39,854 nt of DNA from Alphaproteobacteria bacterium (GCA_018969785.1 JAGWXR010000007.1:1-39854); one strand, 5' to 3'; shown: positions 1 to 8,920, numbered from the stretch's first letter. The notes: generated by a model from the sequence alone, not told the origin. Numbers and translations are program-made.

Positions 1-127
1 GCCGCGAGCGCGTTTTCATCGGTCCATTTCTCGACAAAGACGAGCCTGAGCGGGTTCTCGTGGTCGACGTGGACCGCGTGGGCAGGCAATCGGGTCGGGC
101 GATGACACTGCCAAGCACGATGATCAT
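1..127 (-). pseudogene. ABM-domain (antibiotic biosynthesis monooxygenase / quinol monooxygenase-like) gene remnant, cut by window edge
   Basis: On the minus strand from ATG at 127: MIIVLGSVIARPDCL in one frame, then HAVHVDHENPLRLVFVEKWTDENALA in another. Both pieces look like ABM family N-terminal motifs, but the linker between them is missing and the frame is broken. Confidence 0.55.
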
Positions 128-300
128 TGAACATCCCAAGGTCCGGCGAGAGAGGCTGCGCCTTGAGACTAGCGGCCCCTGCGCCTGGATGCCACCTGGC
201 CTTGGGCGGTAGAGGCAGCCCCGCGCGCCGCACGCCTTTCCCGGCATGCACGAGGGGTATAGAACGGACGGTGCCACCTTCACGCACGGGAGTGACATCC

Positions 301-1341
301 TTGAGCGAGCCGATCCTCGAGCCAGACCTTCCCATCATCGATGCCCATCATCACCTGTGGGACCGGCCGCAGGCCATGCTTTCCAGCCTGCCGCCATCGA
401 CGCACGGGTTCATGGACGTCCTGCGCAGCACGCCGCGCTACCTGCTGGACGAGATCCTCGCGGACCTGCGCAGCGGGCACAATATCCGCGCCACGGTCTA
501 CATGGAGTGCGGGGCGATGTACCGGGCCGATGGCCCGGTCGCGATGCGCTGCGTGGGCGAGACCGAGTTCGTCAATGGCATCGCAGCCATGACGGCCAGC
601 GGCACCTATGGCGACGTGCGCGTGGCGGCGGGCATTGTCGGCCATGTCGACCTGACCATCGGCGAGGCGGCGCGGGACGTGCTGCAGGCACATGTTGCCG
701 CCGGCAATGGACGGTTCCGCGGCATTCGCCACCAGGGCGCGCATGACGAGGATCCTGCCGTGCTCGGACCGCTGCACGGGCGCCAGCCGGCCGGCCTCTA
801 TCGCGATGCGGCCTTCCGAAAGGGGTTCAGCCAGCTGGCACCGCTCGGCCTTTCCTTCGATGCGTGGCTGCTTGAGCCTCAGATCCCGGACGTCATCGAT
901 CTTGCGCGCGCCTTTCCCGGGACGACGATGATCCTCGACCACGTGGGAACACCGCTTGGCATCGGGCGGTACGCGGGCAAGCGGGAGGCGCGCTTCGATA
1001 CCTGGCGGACGAATATCCGCGCGCTTGCGGCCTGCCCCAACGTGCATGTGAAGATCGGCGGATTGCCCATGCCGTTCTGCGGCTTCAGGGATCGCATGGC
1101 CGGGCCCGATGAAGCGTCGGCCACGCTGGCCCAGCAATGGAAGCCCTATGTCGAGACATGCATCGAGGCGTTCGGCGCAAAACGCGCGATGTTCGAAAGC
1201 AATTTTCCCGTCGACCGCTTTGGCGCCAGCTATGTCGCGCTCTGGAACGCATTCAAGCGCCTGGCGGCCGGCTGTTCGGCCGACGAGAAGACGGCGCTGT
1301 TCAGCGGAACGGCGGCGCGGGTCTACCGGATCGCTGCCTGA
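301..1341 (+). CDS. Amidohydrolase family (TIM-barrel metal-dependent hydrolase)
   Basis: LPIIDAHHHLWD metal-binding motif, VDLTIG, MILDHVGTPLG and FESNFPVD motifs; likely TTG start at 301 inside the longer ORF 127..1341. Confidence 0.85.
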   Translation: MSEPILEPDLPIIDAHHHLWDRPQAMLSSLPPSTHGFMDVLRSTPRYLLDEILADLRSGHNIRATVYMECGAMYRADGPVAMRCVGETEFVNGIAAMTASGTYGDVRVAAGIVGHVDLTIGEAARDVLQAHVAAGNGRFRGIRHQGAHDEDPAVLGPLHGRQPAGLYRDAAFRKGFSQLAPLGLSFDAWLLEPQIPDVIDLARAFPGTTMILDHVGTPLGIGRYAGKREARFDTWRTNIRALAACPNVHVKIGGLPMPFCGFRDRMAGPDEASATLAQQWKPYVETCIEAFGAKRAMFESNFPVDRFGASYVALWNAFKRLAAGCSADEKTALFSGTAARVYRIAA

Positions 1342-1425
1342 GGGCAGGCGCGCCGGTGTGATGGCCGTCGCTTGTTTCGGGCGTGGTGACGCACAAGATC
1401 ATCGGGGTCCACAGGAGGAAAACCG

Positions 1426-1872
1426 ATGAAACGAGTGATGCTGATTTCCATGGCTGTTGCCGGGCTTGCCCTGCCCGCCCATGCGGCCGGGCCCGACCTT
1501 GTGTCGGATTTCGACGTTGGCAGCGGAACCGTGATCGTGAAAAACACGGGTACGGCGCCGGCCGGGCGCAGCATCGTGACGGTCACCTGCAAGCGGCTGC
1601 GGCCTCCCGTTGCTGGCGGCGGCGGTGGCTGTCCGGAAATACCGGCCAGTTTCCGGATGAACTATACCAATCCTGCCTTTCCGAACGGGATCTTCGTGAA
1701 TGTCGGCGCGCTCGCGCCCGGTGCCACGTTCACCCACACGCTGCCGTTCTATCGCGGGCTCGTGTTCGCGTCCGGTACCTATGAGTTTGTCTCGCGTGCG
1801 GATGCGAGCCTGATGGTCGGCGAGACGAACGAGGGCAACAACCAGACTGTGCGCACGCGCGTGGCGCCGTAG
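1426..1872 (+). CDS. Secreted CARDB-like domain protein
   Basis: Sec signal peptide MKRVMLISMAVAGLALPAHAA followed by PDLVSDFDVGSGTVIVKNTGTAPAG; strong SD (acaggagg) upstream. Confidence 0.65.
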   Translation: MKRVMLISMAVAGLALPAHAAGPDLVSDFDVGSGTVIVKNTGTAPAGRSIVTVTCKRLRPPVAGGGGGCPEIPASFRMNYTNPAFPNGIFVNVGALAPGATFTHTLPFYRGLVFASGTYEFVSRADASLMVGETNEGNNQTVRTRVAP

Positions 1873-1996
1873 GGTTGACCGGGGCTGCCAGCGCTTACGC
1901 CGCGAAGACGTGGGTGGTCTGCCTTCGCAGACCATGACCACCTTTTATTGATGCTGGTGGTGGTTCAAGAAAATGCTGCGGAGAGGAACTCCCTCC

Positions 1997-2069
1997 CCGA
2001 CGCGTGCCGCGTCGGCACTCCCTCGCAAGCGAGGGTGAGATGCGCGTTTCCTCCTCACGCCGTGAGGAG
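1997..2069. repeat. Three consecutive hairpin-forming palindromes
   Basis: ccgacgcg-tgc-cgcgtcgg (1997-2015), ccctcgc-aa-gcgaggg (2020-2035), ctcctcacg-c-cgtgaggag (2051-2069). Confidence 0.7.
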
Positions 2070-2139
2070 CATCTGTGTTTGAAGTCAAGGCTCTTATGGA
2101 GCTGTCGGTTGCCAGAGACGGTTTTCGCCGACCAAGGGA

Positions 2140-2164
2140 GGAAATGGGGTCGGACACCATTTCC
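2140..2164. repeat. Inverted repeat ggaaatgg-N9-ccatttcc (REP-like)
   Basis: 8-bp perfect arms read directly from sequence; the aaatggggtcggacaccattt motif resembles REP-type intergenic repeats. Confidence 0.55.
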
Positions 2165-2205
2165 CCGTTTCTCCAGCCTGCTTGAGGCGGTTGAGGGGTT
2201 GAAAG

Positions 2206-2282
2206 AGCGGGCGGGACGCCCGCGTTCCCAGCAGGCAGAGCGCGAAGCGCCAGTTCCCGGGAGCGCGGGCGTCCCGCCCGCT
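2206..2282. repeat. Near-perfect inverted repeat with 24-bp arms (REP/MITE-like)
   Basis: agcgggcgggacgcccgcgttccc (2206-2229) versus gggagcgcgggcgtcccgcccgct (2259-2282); one mismatch, 29-nt loop. Confidence 0.75.
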
Positions 2283-2297
2283 GTCCTGGTGACTTCG

Positions 2298-2347
2298 GTC
2301 AGCGCGGGGCCATGCGGATGGCGCCGTCGAGGCGGAGGCACTGGGCG
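2298..2347. repeat. 50-bp direct repeat, copy 1 (duplicate of SDR 3' end)
   Basis: gtcagcgcggggccatgcggatggcgccgtcgaggcggaggcactgggcg, identical to 5786-5835. Confidence 0.95.
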
Positions 2348-2420
2348 ATATTCACGCGCCACGCACCCCATCCTTTTGCGATGGAGTGCGTGTTTTGGCT
2401 GGTTTCTTGCGCAACCGCCA

Positions 2421-5035
2421 TCAGAAGCGCAACGATGCACCGATGGTGACGCGATGGGTCATCTCGTCATCCGTGTCGAGTTCGAAATCGGCGTCGTAAC
2501 CGGCATGCCAGAGAATGCCTCCTGCGTCCTGCTGGACGCCGAAGCCGACCGTCAGCACATCGCTGAAGCGACCCGGCATGGCGACTGCCTGGGTTGCCAT
2601 GGCGCTCGCCGCGGCCGCCAGCGATGCCCAGGCCGGGTCCTGATCGCCCGACATGTCGTTGGTGTAGTGCACATGCAGGGTCGGCCGGAAATCGACCTGC
2701 AGTGTCGCCTCGAGACCTGCTGAGGTTTCGAGGCGTTGGAAGTGGTAGGTGGCGAACGACACATTCCCGCCAGCGCCACCCGCCTCTGTGTATCCATCGA
2801 CAAGACCGCTTGCCCATGAGACGCCGAACACCGGACCGAAGTGAACCAATTCGTCCTTTACAAGGTAGCCGACCTTGGCCGCCAGGGCATGAGCCTGGCC
2901 CTCGGTATTGCCGACCGGCGACAGGCCGTAGGCGCCGGACCGGCGAATGTCTTCGAACCAGAGGCGCGTGAAGCCGTAGCTGGCCTGCGCGAAGAGGTTT
3001 TCGCCGGAGAAACCGAGATAGGCCGAACCGCCCAGTGCCGTGGCTTCGTGACCGAAACCGCCGGAGAGCCTGACATCCGCATTCGAAACGGTGAACGCGG
3101 CGCCGGCGATCGTGCCTGGTGCAATGCCTGTTTCGACACCCATCGTGCCATCGAGGGTCTGCGATACATAGCTGGCACCACTGATGACCGGATCGATGTC
3201 CTGATAGGTTCCGACCATCCACGCGCTCAAGCGGCCCTGATCTGTCATCGCCCCGAGCTGACGTGCACTGTCAACGTGTGCACTGATTGCACGGCCTGCC
3301 CCACGACCGGCGATGTCAATCGTCTCTGCAAGGGCGCCGACAACGACGGGCGTCGCTTGAATCATGGCCTGCAGGTAGAGCGGATCGACATAGGTCGGCA
3401 GGGTAAGACGGTAGACCATGAACATGTTGTCGTTCACGAAACCGCTGTTGTAGCTGTTGATTGTCGTTGTCCCGTTGGTCACGCCACCATTTATGTTGCC
3501 GTTGGTGGTCAGGAAGTCGTTGTCATTGCCCACAAAAAGGAAGACATCCTGCGGCTTTTCTTCCTCGAGTGTCGGCAGGAGACCCATGGCTTCCCACTTC
3601 TCCGACAGGGTCGTGAGGTTGGTGCCCGCGCCGGTCGCCAGGTTCAGACCGAAGCGGGTCAACTCGGTCGAATTGATCAGGTTGACGAGCTGCACCTGCT
3701 GAACGGGCACGATCGAGACGTCCAGCACGCCGGGTGCCGAGGTCACGACGCCGCCGGGCGTGGTTTCGCGCGCCGTTCCTGCGATGTTGGTGGCACCGGC
3801 CGTATCGATCAGCATGACCGACTTGAATACCGGCGGACGCCCATCGTTGCCGACGGCCGCCGTCGGGTCATTTCCCAAGCCGTTGCCATCGCGCGACAGG
3901 ACGAGAAACTGCGTGCCGTTCAGGGCGAGGATTTCGCTCTGCGCCGCGGTGCGGTTCGGTGCCTGGCCTGCCGTCACTGTTCCATTGGTATTGCCTCGGT
4001 TAAGAACCGGCAGTTCCATGACGTAGTGCGCCACGGGCGCCGTCGGGTTAGCACCTGAAATGTCGTAGCCAATCAGCCGTGTCGTGTTGCGCAGGGCGTC
4101 ATTGGACAGCGTTGAGTCCTGGAGCGTTGCGCTCTGCAACATTACCCACAGGGTCTTGCCGTCGGGTGTAATGGTCAATCCCTCGAGGCCCTGATTGAGC
4201 CTGCGGCCTGTCTGGCCGGCGACGGCATCGGCGGTGGTGAAGTTCACCACGCCGCCTACACGCGGCAGGATTGCCGGTATCGCCGGGATGTAGCCAATCA
4301 TCTGACCGGTTGCGCTGAAGCGGAAGATGCCGGTCTGGTACTCGTCGCTGACCCAGAACGTTCCATCCGGCGCCAACGCCACGGCCTCGGCATCGAGGCT
4401 GATGCGTCCTGCGCCGAGTCCCGAAGCGGGACCGCCAAAGGTAAAGCCGTTTTGCGTGAAGGTGTTCGAGCCGGGCTCAAGACCCGTGAACGGCGCTCCG
4501 GTGAAGTCGGCGAACAAGAAGCCACCGTTCGGTGACAGCGTCATCTGGTTCTGGGATGTGGTTGCCTGCGGAAGGTCGACGCCCGTGTAAGGACTGAAAG
4601 AGAAGTTCCACGCATTCAGGCGTCCGTTGTAGTTCGAAAAGAAGGTGCCAGGCTGGCCCGTTATCGCGAAATTGGGACCCCGGTCAGGCAGGGTGTACAT
4701 GCCGCCCGAATACTGGCCTGTCACGGGGTCTCTGCGCCAGGTGCTGTTAATGAAGGACATGCCTGAGAACGAGCCCAGCGTGTCGTTGTTGAAGTCACGG
4801 CCCGTCGACGTGTAGCGGCCCGCGCCAACCATGCCCTGGTTCGTGTAGGTGCGCCCGCCGAGGGCTACTGCCCCACGCCACCCGTTGTGTTGGGTCCCTG
4901 AAAGTTGGTTGACGTGGTCGGCGCGTTCGTCACCGTTATCGGCGTGGCTTGTGCCGTCGCAGCGCAGATTGCAAGGCAGGAAACGCCGGACAGGAACATG
5001 CCAGCGCGCACTCGTTTCATCGCATTCGTTTTCAT
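2421..5035 (-). CDS. Esterase-like-activity-of-phytase domain protein with C-terminal autotransporter beta-barrel; apparent frameshift near 4871-4874
   Basis: GLEGLTITPDGKTLWVMLQSA and TLPDRGPNF motifs (phytase-like PF13449 type); about 250-aa C-terminal barrel ending in ...VTIGASLRF. Signal peptide MKTNAMKRVRAGMFLSGVSCLAICAATAQA from ATG 5035 is in a different frame from the ORF 2421..5093. Confidence 0.75.
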
Positions 5036-5247
5036 GTTGACCCCAAGCCTCAGGGCGTCCCCCGACGCCTCTCACCCGGTGATTAACAGACATGGTTATC
5101 AGAAATATGTAGACGCTCCGGTCTGTGACAGAATGTCATGAGGGTCAATACGCTGGCCGTCTCACCGACGCCACGCTTGTCCGGACGCCTTTCACGCGAA
5201 CAATGGCTTCGAGGCTTCACCCAGAGGCGAGTTCATCGCCAGCCGTG

Positions 5248-5676
5248 TCACAAACTGCTGTTATTTATGCGCTGTCGTGCGAAGCCAAGGACCTCTTTGC
5301 ACATGTTCAGGTCTGACAACACGATTTCGTCGCCATCGAAGGCCGTGCCGGTTGCTTCCAGGTTCCGACTAAATCGACCCGCGTAAGTTTCGGCGAATGC
5401 CATGATTGCCCGAGGGACCCGCTGCAACGCTTCAGGCGAATTCACATCACCCTTGCCAACGACGACCAAAGCCGCCAGCAGGAATTCGTCGGTGGCTGAC
5501 CTTGCATCACGAGCCAGATCCTGTTGCCCCGGCAGCGCCTTGTCTTCACCCATAAGCGCGTACAAACTCCGCATGAGGCCTGCGCAGCGGATGAATGGAT
5601 AGCTCATGTCGGTGGCATCTGGCGCCAATGCGAACCACGATTCCAGGCTGTCGTCCAAAAGCGACGACTCTTCCAT
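5248..5676 (-). CDS. Hypothetical 142-aa protein
   Basis: In-frame ATG at 5676 with an upstream ggaga RBS; begins MEESSLLDDSLESWFALAPDATDMSY. The longer ORF 5248..6579 only adds antisense SDR sequence. Confidence 0.6.
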   Translation of the reverse strand: MEESSLLDDSLESWFALAPDATDMSYPFIRCAGLMRSLYALMGEDKALPGQQDLARDARSATDEFLLAALVVVGKGDVNSPEALQRVPRAIMAFAETYAGRFSRNLEATGTAFDGDEIVLSDLNMCKEVLGFARQRINNSSL

Positions 5677-5785
5677 GAGAGGTCTCCGAGATCTTCTTGT
5701 AAACCTTAGCCAACGTGTGTGGCGCCTTTGTGAACCCTGATGACTTGCTTGCGCTCGCGTCCGGGATGACGGGGTCATTGTGCGT

Positions 5786-5835
5786 GTCAGCGCGGGGCCA
5801 TGCGGATGGCGCCGTCGAGGCGGAGGCACTGGGCG
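5786..5835. repeat. 50-bp direct repeat, copy 2 (stop codon and last codons of SDR)
   Basis: Identical to 2298-2347. Confidence 0.95.
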
Positions 5836-6569
5836 TTGAAGTAGGTGTTGCGGGTGAGCTCGAGGACGAGGCTGGCGAATTCCTCGGGCTTGCCGAGGCG
5901 CTTGGGGAACGGGACGGAGGCGGCGAGGCTGTCGAGGACCTTCTGGGGCGCGCCGAGCATCAGGGGCGTTGCGAAGATGCCGGGCATGATCGAATTGACG
6001 CGGATGCCGAGATCCATCAGGTCGCGGGCGAGCGGCAGGACGAGGCCGTTCACGCCGGCCTTGGCTGAACCATAGATCACCTGCCCGATCTGGGCGTCCT
6101 GCGCGGCGACGGAGGCGGTGAGCACGATCGAGCCGCGTTCGCCGTCCTCGAGTTCCTTCAGGGTCGCCATGCCTTCGGCGGCGATCGAGGCCATGCGATA
6201 GCTGGCGACGAGGATGCCGTTCACGCCATAGGCATAGTCCTCGGTCGGGGTGCGCTTGTAGCGGCCGGCTTCCTTGTCGAAGGCGAGCGTCTTGCCGCGC
6301 TTCGAGGTCATGGCGCAGTGGACGAGAACGCGCTCCTGGCCGTGGGCGGCGCGGGCCCTTGCAAAGCCCGCGAGGGCGCTGTCCTCGCTCGTGATGTCGA
6401 CCTTGCAGAAGATGCCGCCGATTTCCTTCGCGATCGCCTCGCCCGCGGCTTCGTTGATGTCGAAGATCGCGACCTTCGCGCCCGCTGCGGCCAGGGCCTC
6501 GGCGCTTGCCTTGCCCAGACCCGACGCGCCGCCGGTGACGATGGCAGCAACCGTGTTGTCGATTTTCAT
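5787..6569 (-). CDS. SDR family oxidoreductase (3-hydroxyacyl-CoA dehydrogenase type-2-like)
   Basis: VTGGASGLGKASAEALAAAGAKVAIFDIN Rossmann motif; YGSAK catalytic motif; GIRVNSIMPGIFATP. Confidence 0.9.
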   Translation of the reverse strand: MKIDNTVAAIVTGGASGLGKASAEALAAAGAKVAIFDINEAAGEAIAKEIGGIFCKVDITSEDSALAGFARARAAHGQERVLVHCAMTSKRGKTLAFDKEAGRYKRTPTEDYAYGVNGILVASYRMASIAAEGMATLKELEDGERGSIVLTASVAAQDAQIGQVIYGSAKAGVNGLVLPLARDLMDLGIRVNSIMPGIFATPLMLGAPQKVLDSLAASVPFPKRLGKPEEFASLVLELTRNTYFNAQCLRLDGAIRMAPR

Positions 6570-6666
6570 TGTCTCTCATCCCCTGCTGGTGCGTGACGCG
6601 CGGCGCCTGGCGCCTGACCCTGTTTGGCGCAAACGCCGCGCGGGCGCAACGAGGAGATGATTTCCC

Positions 6667-7050
6667 TTACGCGCCAGCGGCCCGGGGCGGCGGCACGCGG
6701 TCGACCTGGTCGAAGTACTTGCGGGCCAAGGCCACGAGCTGGGCGTCCGACAGGCGCTCGGATACTTCCCAGCCCTTGATCGCCGGCATGAGCTGCGGGC
6801 GGTGCTTTTCGATGTAGTGGCGGAAGTCGGCGTGCGACTGCCGCGCGCCGGTGACGAGGATCTCGGGCACGCCCTTCAGCGCCTCGCAGACATCGGCGTA
6901 GAACTCGTGGATCGCGCGCACGTCGCTGCCGTGCTGGTGGGTAAAATGCTTGTGGTCCTTGACCCTTGTGCTCTCGACCTCGCTGGCCGAGAACTGGTGG
7001 ATGAAGGCGTTGTGGTGGTCGATCCAGACGACGGCGTGGTACTGGGACAT
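6667..7050 (-). CDS. Translational-machinery/eRF1-like small protein
   Basis: MSQYHAVVWIDHHNAFIHQFS...HKHFTHQHGSDVRAIHEFYADVCEALKGVPEILVTGARQSHADFRHYIEKH, resembling proteins annotated as 'translational machinery protein'. Confidence 0.65.
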   Translation of the reverse strand: MSQYHAVVWIDHHNAFIHQFSASEVESTRVKDHKHFTHQHGSDVRAIHEFYADVCEALKGVPEILVTGARQSHADFRHYIEKHRPQLMPAIKGWEVSERLSDAQLVALARKYFDQVDRVPPPRAAGA

Positions 7051-7133
7051 GGTTCGTGTCTCCTTCGGGGTGATGCTGGAGCCAGAAGACACCGGCTGGC
7101 CGCGCCGCGCCTTGATTCAGGTCAAGTCGACCT

Positions 7134-7943
7134 TCACGAGCCGGCGCTGATGGCGGCGGCTGCGGCGATGACCGCGAGGATCGACAGGCCTGCCTGCGCC
7201 GCGGGGTCGCGGGCCCAGGCGCGCAGGCCCTGGGGCATGTCGCGACCGCCCAGCGTGCCGAGGCCCACGAGCACGAGGGAGAGCCATGCCAGCATCCATC
7301 CTGTCCCCGACAATCCGGCGCCCTCGCCTGCGGGCGCGAGGCTGAAGTGAACGGGTACGATCCCGGCTGCCATGGCGGTGAGGAGGATGCCCGCAAGCAT
7401 CACGGGCAGCGCCGGGAGGCCGGTACCGGGCGCGGCCGACTGCAGGCCCGCGCCCCAGAAGGCCATCGCCGCCATCACGGCCCAGGGCAGTCGAGGGTCC
7501 GATGGTTCCAGTGCGCCGACGAGGGCGCCTGACAGAAGTGCCACGAGCACAGCCCATGCCGCGCGCAGTGCACGGAAGGTCGGTGAGCGGGGTTGCGATA
7601 CCCCGTCCAAGGCAATGAGGAGCAGGAAGAGCAGCAGCGAGGCCTGCGCTGCGTATGGCGCTGCCGGGACGGCAAGGCCCTTCTTGCCGAGCCAGGTGCG
7701 CACCGGGTCGAGAAGATGCGCGTCGAGGGGCTGGAAGACGGTGCCGATAGCGGTCGCAAGCGATGCGCGCGCGCCTGGCAGCCAGCCGCCCTCGCCCGGC
7801 GCGCCCGTCAGGGTCGCGATGAGGGCAATGGCCAGCAGGATTGCCAGCGTCCTGATGATCCATCCGGCCCCCATGCCACCCCCAATGGCTGCGCCGCCTT
7901 TCCGATACGTGACAGAATAGGAGGTCGGCCGGACGAGTTCCAT
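7134..7943 (-). CDS. Hypothetical integral membrane protein
   Basis: Multiple hydrophobic segments (LAILLAIALIATLTG, LLLFLLLIALDG, AVLVALLSGALVGAL, LVLVGLGTLGG). Start uncertain: ATG 7943 or 7874. Confidence 0.6.
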   Translation of the reverse strand: MELVRPTSYSVTYRKGGAAIGGGMGAGWIIRTLAILLAIALIATLTGAPGEGGWLPGARASLATAIGTVFQPLDAHLLDPVRTWLGKKGLAVPAAPYAAQASLLLFLLLIALDGVSQPRSPTFRALRAAWAVLVALLSGALVGALEPSDPRLPWAVMAAMAFWGAGLQSAAPGTGLPALPVMLAGILLTAMAAGIVPVHFSLAPAGEGAGLSGTGWMLAWLSLVLVGLGTLGGRDMPQGLRAWARDPAAQAGLSILAVIAAAAAISAGS

Positions 7944-8065
7944 AGCCGCGAGGACCCGGAGGAGATGCTGCGTTGCCTGAATGACGCAACGGATTTTCGT
8001 GTCCCCTGACCCGCGCGCAAACAACGCAATTGAAGGCCAAACGCATTAGCGTTAAGCCTTGGCCC

Positions 8066-8269
8066 ATGACTGCAGGCAGCATCGTTGTCCTGGCTTCCAC
8101 GCTGGTGGTGGCCGTCATCCTCGGGTTCGGGCTCTACAGCCTGTTCCGCGGCGGAGATTTCTCGCGCACGTGGTCGAACAAGCTGATGCGCATGCGCATC
8201 GTCGCTCAGCTTGGCGCCATCATCGTCATCCTCGCCGTGCTCTGGCTGACAGGACGCGGCCCACAATAG
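8066..8269 (+). CDS. HIG1-domain / twin transmembrane helix small protein
   Basis: MTAGSIVVLASTLVVAVILGFGLYSLFRGGDFSRTWSNKLMRMRIVAQLGAIIVILAVLWLTGRG; two TM helices around the NKLMRMRIVAQ loop. Confidence 0.8.
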   Translation: MTAGSIVVLASTLVVAVILGFGLYSLFRGGDFSRTWSNKLMRMRIVAQLGAIIVILAVLWLTGRGPQ

Positions 8270-8279
8270 GGTCATCAAC

Positions 8280-8846
8280 GTGGTCGTTCTCAACCGCATC
8301 TACACGCGTACCGGCGACAAGGGCGACACGGGCCTTGGTACGGGCAAGCGCGTGCCGAAGTTCGACCTGCGCATTGAGGCCTATGGCACGGTCGACGAGA
8401 CCAATGCGTGCATCGGCGTGGCGCGGCTATCGTCGTCGGGGGAACTCGATGCCATGCTGGCGCGGGTGCAGAATGACCTGTTCGACCTGGGGGCGGACCT
8501 CTGCATCCCCGAGGACGGGAGCGAGATCGCGCAGAAGGCCCTGCGCATGAAGGATGCGCAGGTCGAGCGGCTTGAACATGAAATCGATGCAATGAACGCC
8601 CGGCTTCAGCCGCTGACCTCGTTCGTGCTGCCCGGTGGCACGGCGACAGCCGCACACCTGCATGTTGCACGCACGGTCTGCCGTCGGGCCGAGCGGCTGA
8701 TCGTCAAGCTCGCACAGGGCGAACCGGTCGGTGCGTCTGCCGTGAAATACGCGAACCGGCTGTCGGATTTCCTGTTCGTGGCGGCGCGACTGGCCAACCT
8801 GCCGCAAGGCGACGTGCTCTGGGTGCCGGGCGCCAATCGGACCTGA
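8280..8846 (+). CDS. Cob(I)yrinic acid a,c-diamide adenosyltransferase, PduO type
   Basis: RIYTRTGDKGDTGLGTGKRVPK, ETNACIGVAR, LPGGT, CRRAER and NRLSDFLFVAAR motifs. Confidence 0.92.
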   Translation: MVVLNRIYTRTGDKGDTGLGTGKRVPKFDLRIEAYGTVDETNACIGVARLSSSGELDAMLARVQNDLFDLGADLCIPEDGSEIAQKALRMKDAQVERLEHEIDAMNARLQPLTSFVLPGGTATAAHLHVARTVCRRAERLIVKLAQGEPVGASAVKYANRLSDFLFVAARLANLPQGDVLWVPGANRT

Positions 8847-8920
8847 ACTTTGCTTTAGTTGAAATCCGCACAGTGCCGCCTATCTTCGAGGCATCGTCAT
8901 TCCCTGCTGCGGAGACCGTC

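Noticed and set aside
2841-4058. 405-aa plus-strand ORF opposite the autotransporter
   Set aside because: No recognisable motifs; complementary to the coherent phytase-like/beta-barrel coding strand.
5677-6579. Upstream part of the 443-aa ORF 5248..6579
   Set aside because: Arg-rich sequence overlapping the SDR gene in another frame; only the part from ATG 5676 looks like a protein.
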